5,412 nucleotides of DNA from Bacteroidales bacterium (GTDB lineage: Bacteria > Bacteroidota > Bacteroidia > Bacteroidales > ML635J-15): assembly GCA_028697515.1 (NCBI GenBank), contig JAQVEY010000193.1, positions 1 to 5,412 on the forward strand, given 5' to 3'. The position numbers were made by a program, and so were the translations under genes. Shown here one piece after another: positions 1 to 5,412 of this stretch; position 1 is the stretch's first letter, and each line of letters opens with the position of its first letter. The notes under the pieces were generated by a model. The model did not search any database. It was given only the letters and a program-made list of their open reading frames with translations, and was not told where the DNA came from.

Positions 1-148
1 AAGTACCTCCCATGTCATTATCTGGTGCTACGCTATCAATTATTCCTCCATAGAAATTCCAGGTATATTGCTGCAAACTATCCTCTGCTGCTGCTATTGT
101 AGCAGACTCGCCAAAACATTTTGGTGGAATAATTTGAATATTTGACGA
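1..148 (-). other. Start of a further PKD-like module, cut by the window edge (residues 1606-1654)
   Basis: After the last repeat the chain changes style: SSNIQIIPPKCFGESATIAA, then QQYTWNFYGGIIDS. A P-x-K-C-F-G-E-x-A-x-I strand followed by a Y-x-W-x-F-x-G-G strand is a PKD-like beginning, with W-N-F-Y-G-G in place of the usual W-D-F-G-D-G. The module ends at the window edge. Confidence 0.55.
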
Positions 149-3100
149 TGGTACTCTAGCAAAGATAACTTTCATTGTATCACTATCTGTACAACCATTG
201 CTATTATCTTCTGTCCAGATTAGCGTAAAATATGGATTTGTTGGATTACCTGTATTTATTACATTTGAACAAACTTGCGTATTATACAAAGTTTCATCAG
301 CATAAGTAATATTACTAACAGATGGTGTTGACCAAACTCCCTGACCAATACTTGGAATTGCGTGAAGATTGCCACAGTAACCACAGAATAAGGTATCTCC
401 TCCTGCATTTGCATCAGGTATCTTGATAAATCTAATAGTTAATGGACCTGCAGTATCATTACAGAAACCTGGAGTAAGCCCTGGACCTGTTTCTTCAATC
501 CAGTAAAAATCGTGATAACCGTAATTAGGTACTGTTGCCCAAGTATCCCAGGAGAATGCATCACCGTAAAAAGTTGCAGGATTGATATTATACCAATAAC
601 CACTAATCTCACTACCCGGATTCTCAGCTCTTAAATGTTCAAATGTCAAACCGCAAACTGTAGAATCCTCTAAATCTGTAAGAATATTTGCTGTTGGGAT
701 ACGCCAGAAAGTTATGATAACAGAATCTTTCGAAGTACATGATAATGTTGTAGTAGTGGCCTGATTACTTTCTAGCCAGTAAAAGACTCTTTCTCCATAA
801 CTAGCAGTAACACCAGTTGTTGGATTAGTGTAATCATCATATGTTGCACCAGGTGTAGCAAGCCAAGAGCCTCCATTACCACCAGAAACTCCTTCTAATT
901 GAGTGTACTGACCGCAAACATCTTTGTCTTCGCCTGCAAATATTACAGGATTTTCAACAAATTCAATCACAACAGTATCTGTACTGTAACATCCAGTATA
1001 TAAAGAATTATTCTCTCTAAATACAAAATTCCATACTCCAACCTGACTTACCGATACTTGAGCAGTGTCATTAGTTAATGGACTTATATTAGCAGTTTGT
1101 CCTACAGGTGGATTATAAGTTGACCAAATTCCTGATGGTTCATAACCTTCATTTTCAGTGATATCGAAAAACGCTTCCAGTTGATAATTATTGCCACAAA
1201 CAGCATCGTCGAGCCCAGCATTTGCAACAGGACGTTGATAAAAGGTTATCCACATGGTATCCATTGAAATACATCCATAGTTTCTCATAGCCCACAACAT
1301 AGGAGCTCTAACATGTGCCGTATCTCCAAAATTACCAACTTCCTCGATACAGAATGTTGCATCAGGCTTATTTGGATTATCGTCTTCAAAAGAACCTATC
1401 AAACCTCTTGGTATCCAATATCCTTCAGCCCAACCCGAACCAGTTGTGTCTGCAGCAAAAGTCACACAAGAACCGCAGATTTCAGCCTCATCGCTTGCTC
1501 CAACGCTTGCAACAGGTTCTCTTGCAAAAACTACTTCCTGAGTTACAGATGAAAAACATTCAATTCCATTAACCTGATTTTTTTCGACCCATTCGAAAAT
1601 AACAGTTTGATAATACCCAGGATAATTACCTATAGTTACCAAAACAGTATCATCATATATAGAAGGGCTAAAAATTGGTTGAGGACTTAACAAGTTCATA
1701 TCAGGATCGTAAGCTGCCCAATGTCCATCTGCAGATGCAGTTGTAATTACATGAAGGTTGTATGCGTTTCCACATACGGTATCCGAATTATTCAGAACCA
1801 AAGGAGAAGGTGGTTGAATATATGTTACAAGTACCTGATCAGAGCCAGAACATGCACTATTACTTTCTTCCAATGTATATTGATAAGTACCATAAATACT
1901 AATCTGAGCCTGAGCATTTGCACTTGATTGAGGGTTAAAACTGGTTCCATTTCCAGTCCAAATCAAATCAGTACCGCTTAAACTTGGTACCCCGTTCATA
2001 ATTGCAGTATTGCCACAAACAGTCATATCATCACCAGCATATGGGTTTGGAGTATCTAAAAATCCAATAACGACATCATCACTAGCTACACATTCGCCAT
2101 TAACAACATTCCAAGTAAAAGTGCAAGTATTAAACGCTGTTGCCATAACAATAGCATCCGGTTGAGTATGAGATGTACCGCCAACAGCAAAGAACTCACA
2201 ATCTGAAGACCAGTATCCGTACATTCCTGCGGTGGGAGTATTTGCATTTAATTGTAATACTAAACCGCAAGTGTCACGATTACTACCAGCAGAAGATATT
2301 GGGTTTTGTTGCCACATTACAGGTGTTCCTGCTGCTATTGAGAAACAGCCACTTAATGTTGCATGACCGCCACTTGGCAAACCACAAATAGCAGAAATGT
2401 AGTAAATAGTATTATAAGTAGCACCAGGAAAATTAAAACAAAATTCTGGAGTTGGACTATAAGCCAAAGGAATATTATTTCCTGTATGTATCATAAATTC
2501 AAATATGCCTGCACCACCATCAGTTTCTTGATCTCCATTATGAGTAACATCGGGTGTTGAACACTCATCCTGACATAAAATTACTGTCTGTAATGAACCC
2601 ATTGTTCCGGCATACAGAGGACAGCCACAATCACGGAATCCGTTTATTTCAATACTACTACACCCATTAGGATCGGTAATAATATAGTTGTAGCTACCAG
2701 GAGAAACAATATCAATAGAATAATCTGGTGTTCCCTGAGATACTCCGTTTACCAAATATCCAGAATATGGATTACCTTCTGAACCTACGACATTCCAAGA
2801 AACTGTAAACAAAGTAGGACTTCCTGTTGGTCCACATTCTTCGAGGAAATCTAGAACCTCTATTTCATCAAATATTTCAAAAGTTTCATCATCAAAACCT
2901 GCTCCAGCACAAGGTCCGGAAATAGTATTTGTAATAGTATAAACACCTGGGCCGGCTTGCTCAGGATCGAACACTCCAGTTGTTGCATTTAGTGCCGCTG
3001 TAGAAGGTGCACAAGTTAATGTTCCAAAATCAGCAACATATATTTGAAATGGTGCAGATGACACACACATATCATCAATGGCAGTAATTGTAGGATCAAA

Positions 3101-4963
3101 AGTTTCGTTAAAAGTAATTGATACTGCATCATTATCAGAGCAGGCAATGTTATCAGTATTACCTAAATAATACTCTGTCCATGTAAATGTATAAGTTCCA
3201 TAGATATTTACCGTGACAGTCGCATTTGGATCTCCCGCATCATCAAAAACTGCCCCGGGAGGGCCACTTGTAACAACCCATATTCCACTGTTACCGGAAG
3301 TCAATGCTGAAGCATTTAAATCATAAGTATTACTACATACACTTTGGTCAGTGCCCGCATTAACATCAGGCATGATACAGCAAGTAGGATCTGTAATAGG
3401 TTTAACTACGACAAAAATTGTAGTATCATAAGTACAACCAAAGTCGTCAGTAGCAGTAAAAGTATAATTTATATTTCCGCTCGTAAAAGGAGTTGCAGTA
3501 CCAATAAAACCTGTTTCATCAACCATATCAGGACCAGACCATGCACCATCAGGAGAATTTGCTCCCTGATCATAAACATTTTCATAACCCCATGTATCTT
3601 GTGGCATAATTGACGGACTGAAGTTCAAGTCTGCTGTCCAGATATAACCATCATCTATACCCCAGTTATCATAAAACCTGATACACCATTCGCCATTGAT
3701 AGGACAGCCAATTAAATCAGCAAATGTACCTAAAGGCAAATATGTACCTGCAGGTACGGATTGTGCTGACTGACATACGTCAACCATAGTTTGAGAAGCA
3801 CTCATAGACCAGCAATAATCCCATCCTGTCCCCGGCACACAGTTGTCAGAATGATTAGGTAAGCCCATATATGCATTGTTACATTGCTGATATGTGTGAA
3901 GCATAGCTTCCTGATTGTTTGGACATCTTATATACATATAAAAATCGCCCATATAAGAATGCTCCATATTGATACAAACCGATTCAAGATCATTGGCAGA
4001 AGATATATTCTGCCCTGGAGCAAATGTATTAACATCAAAACAAATCAAGCCGTTATAATGGTCTTCAACACATTGCCCAACAATTTGAGTATCCACAACA
4101 GACATTTGCCAAGGATAGGTCTGAACATGTCCAGTAAAAGTAACTGTTTCGCCAGGACATATAGGTGTCGGAGCCAAAGTTGTGCCTGCAAAAGTTGGTG
4201 GTACCGACACTCGAATTCGCAAAGTAGCATCCTCCATGTTCCAGCAACCCTGAACGTCTTCTGAACGTAAGCTTAAAGAATAACCAGCAGATTCATCAAA
4301 AGTATAAGAAATACTTGTCAGTCCAAGACCACTTTGATCAACTACCAACTGATTGAACTCATCTATCATTTCCCAATGATAAGTAGTATTTGCTGATGTT
4401 TGAGTATAACCTTCGGAGCCATTATTAAAGAAATCACTTACAGCAGTGAAATCAACTACCTGCCCTGGACAAATATCCAGATACATTTCAACAGGATCAG
4501 TTATCGCTGGATTTGAATTTATATCTGAGGTATATCCCTGACAAAGAGTACTACAAATAATATTTGCAGCAAAACCCGTTGCTGTGCCGCTCGTATTTGT
4601 AGTCCATACTAAAGTAACACAGTTTACATCAGCAATAATTGTTTGCCCGTTAAGACTTGTTCCTGTTCCACTTACTAAAAGATTAGTAGTCCCCGCTCCA
4701 TTCCAAATTTCCAAGATATCACCTGTAGCAAGATTGAAAGCCGTAAACTGCAACTGGATTACAGAGCCGTTGTCACTACATAACAAAACTGTATAACTTT
4801 CGTTATTGCTGTATTGTCCACCCGAACCTCCCGAATCGTAAATAGTTCCAGAACATGACTCAATACTTTGGTCACTATTTAGCAGATAAGTCTGCGAGAA
4901 AACCTGATAGCTAAAAGCAATTGTTGATATCGCAATAGCTAAGAATATTCTTATCGTTTTCAT
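1..4963 (-). CDS. Giant secreted multi-domain surface protein (CUB-like, P-domain-like, PKD/Ig-like repeats), 3' end missing
   Basis: The reading frame from ATG at 4963 runs without a stop for 1654 codons to the left edge, so the C-terminus lies outside. Seen: a signal peptide (about residues 1-24), a CUB-like module (37-137), an Ig/PKD-like module (158-253), a P-domain-like module (301-450) placed inside a PKD-like module (262-521), nine Cys-Trp-Cys Ig-like repeats (532-619 and 889-1605), three other modules between them, and the start of a further PKD-like module. No catalytic motif was found. Known of such families: in Bacteroidota, long proteins of this make-up are usually exported by the type IX system and act at the cell surface in adhesion, gliding or matrix binding. 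The sorting domain should be at the unseen C-terminus. The start is chosen because it begins MKTIRIFLAIAI, a basic then hydrophobic signal sequence, three bases after the upstream stop. There is no Shine-Dalgarno sequence, as is normal for the phylum. The exact ligand or role is unknown. Confidence 0.95.
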   Translation of the reverse strand, partial: MKTIRIFLAIAISTIAFSYQVFSQTYLLNSDQSIESCSGTIYDSGGSGGQYSNNESYTVLLCSDNGSVIQLQFTAFNLATGDILEIWNGAGTTNLLVSGTGTSLNGQTIIADVNCVTLVWTTNTSGTATGFAANIICSTLCQGYTSDINSNPAITDPVEMYLDICPGQVVDFTAVSDFFNNGSEGYTQTSANTTYHWEMIDEFNQLVVDQSGLGLTSISYTFDESAGYSLSLRSEDVQGCWNMEDATLRIRVSVPPTFAGTTLAPTPICPGETVTFTGHVQTYPWQMSVVDTQIVGQCVEDHYNGLICFDVNTFAPGQNISSANDLESVCINMEHSYMGDFYMYIRCPNNQEAMLHTYQQCNNAYMGLPNHSDNCVPGTGWDYCWSMSASQTMVDVCQSAQSVPAGTYLPLGTFADLIGCPINGEWCIRFYDNWGIDDGYIWTADLNFSPSIMPQDTWGYENVYDQGANSPDGAWSGPDMVDETGFIGTATPFTSGNINYTFTATDDFGCTYDTTIFVVVKPITDPTCCIMPDVNAGTDQSVCSNTYDLNASALTSGNSGIWVVTSGPPGAVFDDAGDPNATVTVNIYGTYTFTWTEYYLGNTDNIACSDNDAVSITFNETFDPTITAIDDMCVSSAPFQIYVADFGTLTCAPSTAALNATTGVFDPEQAGPGVYTITNTISGPCAGAGFDDETFEIFDEIEVLDFLEECGPTGSPTLFTVSWNVVGSEGNPYSGYLVNGVSQGTPDYSIDIVSPGSYNYIITDPNGCSSIEINGFRDCGCPLYAGTMGSLQTVILCQDECSTPDVTHNGDQETDGGAGIFEFMIHTGNNIPLAYSPTPEFCFNFPGATYNTIYYISAICGLPSGGHATLSGCFSIAAGTPVMWQQNPISSAGSNRDTCGLVLQLNANTPTAGMYGYWSSDCEFFAVGGTSHTQPDAIVMATAFNTCTFTWNVVNGECVASDDVVIGFLDTPNPYAGDDMTVCGNTAIMNGVPSLSGTDLIWTGNGTSFNPQSSANAQAQISIYGTYQYTLEESNSACSGSDQVLVTYIQPPSPLVLNNSDTVCGNAYNLHVITTASADGHWAAYDPDMNLLSPQPIFSPSIYDDTVLVTIGNYPGYYQTVIFEWVEKNQVNGIECFSSVTQEVVFAREPVASVGASDEAEICGSCVTFAADTTGSGWAEGYWIPRGLIGSFEDDNPNKPDATFCIEEVGNFGDTAHVRAPMLWAMRNYGCISMDTMWITFYQRPVANAGLDDAVCGNNYQLEAFFDITENEGYEPSGIWSTYNPPVGQTANISPLTNDTAQVSVSQVGVWNFVFRENNSLYTGCYSTDTVVIEFVENPVIFAGEDKDVCGQYTQLEGVSGGNGGSWLATPGATYDDYTNPTTGVTASYGERVFYWLESNQATTTTLSCTSKDSVIITFWRIPTANILTDLEDSTVCGLTFEHLRAENPGSEISGYWYNINPATFYGDAFSWDTWATVPNYGYHDFYWIEETGPGLTPGFCNDTAGPLTIRFIKIPDANAGGDTLFCGYCGNLHAIPSIGQGVWSTPSVSNITYADETLYNTQVCSNVINTGNPTNPYFTLIWTEDNSNGCTDSDTMKVIFARVPSSNIQIIPPKCFGESATIAAAEDSLQQYTWNFYGGIIDSVAPDNDMGGT
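149..2299 (-). repeat. Array of eight consecutive Cys-Trp-Cys Ig-like repeats (residues 889-1605)
   Basis: Eight diverged protein repeats of about 80-99 residues follow each other without linkers. On the plus strand they lie at 2048-2299, 1808-2047, 1511-1807, 1226-1510, 944-1225, 692-943, 416-691 and 149-415. Each begins with a form of A-x-A-G-x-D-x-x-V-C-G (for example NPYAGDDMTVCGN and VANAGLDDAVCGN), has a Trp about 20-30 residues later in a G-x-W strand (IWTG, HWAA, YWIP, IWST, SWLA, YWYN, VWST), and ends with a second cysteine before a D-T/S-V-x-I-x-F strand. The first Cys, Trp and last Cys match an Ig-type core disulfide. The copies differ too much at DNA level for recent duplication, which favours an old, stable, rod-like stalk. 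Confidence 0.8.
2300..2620 (-). other. Cysteine-containing spacer module ending in GTPVMW (residues about 782-888)
   Basis: The segment starts PLYAGTMGSLQTVILCQDEC and passes through GAGIFEFMIHTGNNIPL, NTIYYISAICGLPSGGHATL and SGCFSIAAGTPVMWQQNP. A Y-Y-I-S-A strand followed by a Gly-rich loop, a cysteine and G-T-P-V-x-W is a recurring pattern I associate with giant Bacteroidota surface proteins. It has no catalytic residues that I can point to. It sits directly before the main repeat array. Confidence 0.45.
2621..2851 (-). other. Short Ig/FN3-like segment (residues about 705-781)
   Basis: The segment reads LFTVSWNVVGSEGNPYSGYLVNG, then DYSIDIVSPGSYNYIITDPNGCSS and closes GFRDCGCP. The S-W-N-V strand followed by a Gly-rich loop and a final Y-x-Y-x-I-T-D-x-x-G-C strand suggests one beta-sandwich module of about 75 residues. 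The CGC at 779-781 marks the boundary with the next segment. I cannot assign it to a specific family. Confidence 0.4.
2852..3106 (-). other. Ig-like module with G-x-F-D-P pattern (residues about 620-704)
   Basis: The segment TFDPTITAIDDMCVSSAPF leads to a central TTGVFDPEQAGPGVYTITNT and an end ISGPCAGAGFDDETFEIF. The G-x-F-D-P-x-x-A-G-P-G-x-Y-x-I-T core is common in Bacteroidota PKD/Ig-like spacers. Two cysteines, at 633 and 685, could bridge as in the flanking repeats. Its function is presumably structural. Confidence 0.5.
3107..3370 (-). repeat. Ig-like repeat 1 (residues 532-619), separate from the main array
   Basis: This is the first copy of the repeat that dominates the downstream half. 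It begins PDVNAGTDQSVCSNTYDLNA, has its Trp at GIWVV and its second cysteine at ACSDNDAVSITF. The pattern A-G-x-D-x-x-V-C ... G-x-W ... C-x-x-x-D-x-V-x-I-x-F is shared with the later copies. It is divided from them by about 270 residues of other modules. Confidence 0.75.
3401..4180 (-). other. PKD-like module interrupted by an inserted domain (residues about 262-521)
   Basis: The first strands, APTPICPGETVTFTGHV, are typical of a PKD-like module start. The expected later strands appear only about 170 residues further on: GAWSGPDMVDETG, then INYTFTATDDFGCTYDTTIF, the classic PKD ending. Between them lies the P-domain-like module. The simplest reading is one PKD-like fold carrying a whole second domain in a loop, close to its first strand. 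Confidence 0.6.
3614..4063 (-). other. Proprotein convertase P-domain-like module (residues about 301-450)
   Basis: The segment shows the landmarks of the P-domain family in order: LESVCINMEHSYMGDFYMYI, matching the usual I-x-H-x-x-x-G-D-L-x-I-x-L strand; RCPNNQEAMLH, matching the S/C-P-x-G-x-x-x-x-L strand; a long loop with N, H, D and paired Cys; and GEWCIRFYDNWGIDDGYI followed by WTADLNF, matching G-x-W-x-L-x-V-x-D-x-x-x-x-D-x-G-x-L-x-x-W-x-L-x-F. Family knowledge: in proteases this beta-barrel supports folding. Here no protease domain is near, so a binding or structural role is more likely. Eight cysteines (308, 330, 347, 361, 375, 384, 420, 427) suggest disulfides. Confidence 0.75.
4205..4492 (-). 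other. Ig/PKD-like module (residues about 158-253)
   Basis: The segment reads DICPGQVVDFTAVSDF at its start, YHWEMIDE in the middle, SYTFDESAGYSLSLRSED near the end and closes with CWNMEDATLRIRVSVPP. The order of a C-P-G-x-x-V-x-F-x-A strand, a central Trp strand, a Y-x-F-x-x-x-G-x-Y-x-L strand and a final Cys-containing strand is that of a PKD-type beta sandwich. It probably acts as a spacer holding the N-terminal CUB module away from the rest of the protein. Confidence 0.6.
4553..4855 (-). other. CUB-like domain (residues about 37-137)
   Basis: The segment begins SCSGTIYDSGG and continues through GQYSNNESYTVLLC, then LQFTAFNL, GDILEIWNG and a closing GFAANIIC. This matches the usual CUB pattern: a first cysteine followed by a Gly/Ser-rich turn and a Tyr-Asn-Asn-Glu segment, a second cysteine about 24 residues later, a D-x-L-x-I-W/Y-N-G strand, and a second cysteine pair near the end (C115, C137). 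CUB folds are beta-sandwich binding modules found outside the cell and often placed at the N-terminus of Bacteroidota surface proteins. The ligand is not predictable. Confidence 0.75.
4892..4963 (-). other. Signal peptide of the giant surface protein
   Basis: Residues 1-24 have a basic head (K2, R5), a hydrophobic core (IFLAIAISTIAF) and a polar end reading SYQVFSQ, after which the mature chain TYLLNSDQ starts. This is the shape of a Sec signal peptide cleaved by signal peptidase I. There is no cysteine at the cleavage region, so it is not a lipoprotein signal. The exact cut, before or after the Gln at 24, cannot be settled by eye. Confidence 0.85.
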
Positions 4964-4972
4964 AGTTTATTG
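4961..4972 (-). other. Three-base gene junction in one reading frame (TAA ACT ATG)
   Basis: The small gene ends TAA at 4967-4969 and the giant gene starts ATG at 4961-4963, with only ACT between them. Both are in the same frame. The 20 bases before ATG are A/T-rich and contain no AGGAGG-like site, as is usual in Bacteroidota. Translation of the giant gene therefore probably depends on ribosomes arriving from the small gene. No promoter or terminator can fit here. Confidence 0.8.
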
Positions 4973-5412
4973 GTTTTTTGAAATATTAAATCTTTTTGCT
5001 GTTTCTAAGGAAGAATAAAAACCGATTATCATACCGGAATCTCCAATTTTATAGAAAACATAACTATCATATTTTCTATCAAAAAAATACTCCGCTATAT
5101 TTATTTCTTCAATATTTGTATCTTCAACTCTAACATCTGTTTTCTCCCCTGACACAGGATCTCTATAATACAGATATTCCATACCATCTGCTTTGGCTGC
5201 AATTTCTGGTCCTGCAATGAACCACGAGTTGTCAAGCTCGAAATTCAAAATCTCCAGAGTAGATGGAGAATTTTGTCTTAAATGTTCTAGATATTCCGAA
5301 TCATAAGCTTTTTCAAGACGTGGATCCGCTTGCAATAAAGTCTGTGCCTGCAATAAAGTCGTCACAGCACAAATTAAGGTTAAAAGCATCAGGCTCTTTA
5401 AAACTGTTCTTT
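4967..5412 (-). CDS. Small secreted protein of unknown function, 5' end missing
   Basis: The frame is open from the right edge to TAA at 4967-4969, giving 147 visible residues. An internal ATG at 5387-5389 would give 140 residues, but the upstream codons read RTVLKSL directly before MLLTLICAV. Together they form a full signal peptide with a basic head, so the real start is probably just beyond base 5412. Cleavage is likely near LLQAQ. The mature part begins DPRLEKAYDSEYLEHL and is soluble, tyrosine-rich and mixed-charge. It holds LDNSWFIAG in the middle and a C-terminal stretch YKIGDSGMIIGFYS that looks like beta strands around a tight Gly-Asp-Ser-Gly turn. There is no membrane segment after the signal and no enzyme motif. 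I do not recognise a named family. The stop lies three bases before the giant surface protein gene, so the two are probably co-transcribed; a partner, chaperone or anchoring role for that protein is inference only. Confidence 0.9.
   Translation of the reverse strand, partial: RTVLKSLMLLTLICAVTTLLQAQTLLQADPRLEKAYDSEYLEHLRQNSPSTLEILNFELDNSWFIAGPEIAAKADGMEYLYYRDPVSGEKTDVRVEDTNIEEINIAEYFFDRKYDSYVFYKIGDSGMIIGFYSSLETAKRFNISKNQ
5328..5360 (-). repeat. 18-base-period direct repeat in the small secreted protein gene
   Basis: The 12 bases TGCAATAAAGTC occur at 5331-5342 and again at 5349-5360, and three further bases on the left side match with one difference (14 of 15). The period of 18 bases keeps the frame and encodes TLLQAQ followed by TLLQAD at the signal peptide end. 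The copies share five residues (TLLQA). Confidence 0.8.

Noticed and set aside
149..415. Possible frameshift near the left end of the giant gene
   Set aside because: A first count of positions seemed one base off, but recounting the ten-base blocks showed that the frame is continuous to base 2.
149..2299. Recent tandem DNA duplication or CRISPR-like array
   Set aside because: The periodicity is at protein level only, with unequal lengths (80-99 residues) and little shared DNA beyond a few short stretches such as CCTGTTGCAA.
1313..2560. Several plus-strand open frames of 65-85 codons
   Set aside because: They overlap each other and the giant minus-strand gene, have no recognisable protein features, and are explained by the low stop frequency opposite this coding sequence.
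4045..4247. Two minus-strand open frames of about 60 codons
   Set aside because: They are in other frames inside the P-domain-like region of the giant gene, which itself reads cleanly through.
3884..4264. Open frame of 126 codons on the plus strand
   Set aside because: It lies wholly opposite the giant gene, has a composition typical of an antisense shadow (rich in Ile, Ser, His, Asn, Arg) and shows no domain or signal peptide.
4584..4796. Plus-strand open frame of 70 codons opposite the CUB-like region
   Set aside because: The opposite strand encodes a clear CUB-like pattern in frame; the plus frame has no features.
4964..5050. Bacteroidota-type promoter (TTTG and TAnnTTTG elements) before the giant gene
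   Set aside because: I found no convincing TAnnTTTG on the minus strand in this stretch; the A/T-rich runs are part of the small gene's coding sequence.
5364..5389. Lipoprotein signal at the cysteine in MLLTLICAV
   Set aside because: The residue before Cys is Ile rather than Gly, Ala or Ser, and the hydrophobic core continues past it, so a normal signal peptide fits better.

Overview
The window reads as a fragment of an AT-rich genome of the phylum Bacteroidota, most likely a marine or gut-type Bacteroidales or Flavobacteriia-like lineage. The phylum call rests on protein style: a very long secreted protein made of a CUB-like module, a proprotein-convertase-P-like module and many PKD/Ig-like repeats rich in Asn, Thr, Gly and paired Cys. 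It also rests on the lack of a Shine-Dalgarno sequence. No marker gene is present, so the genus cannot be given.

Both real genes are on the minus strand, and together they fill the window. Transcription enters from the right edge. The first gene (5412 down to 4967) encodes a small secreted protein of about 150 residues with an N-terminal signal peptide; its start codon lies just outside the window. Three bases after its stop codon the second gene begins (4963) and stays open to base 1. It encodes at least 1654 residues of a giant secreted or cell-surface protein. Its layout is: signal peptide (about 1-24), CUB-like module (about 37-137), Ig/PKD-like module (about 158-253), a PKD-like module split by an inserted P-domain-like module (about 262-521, insert 301-450), a first Cys-Trp-Cys repeat (532-619), three dissimilar modules (620-888), then eight consecutive Cys-Trp-Cys Ig-like repeats (889-1605) and the beginning of another PKD-like module at the left edge.

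The 3-base gap leaves no room for a promoter or terminator between the genes, so they are almost certainly one operon. The natural reading is a small exported partner made together with a giant surface protein that probably serves in adhesion or matrix binding. The giant protein would be expected to carry a type IX secretion sorting domain at its C-terminus beyond base 1, but this is not visible here.

There is no RNA gene, mobile element, CRISPR array or intergenic region. I see no evidence of a defence or other enzymatic system. The points most worth a second look are the two-gene pairing, the nested P-domain, and the paired extra cysteines found in only three of the nine Ig-like repeats.
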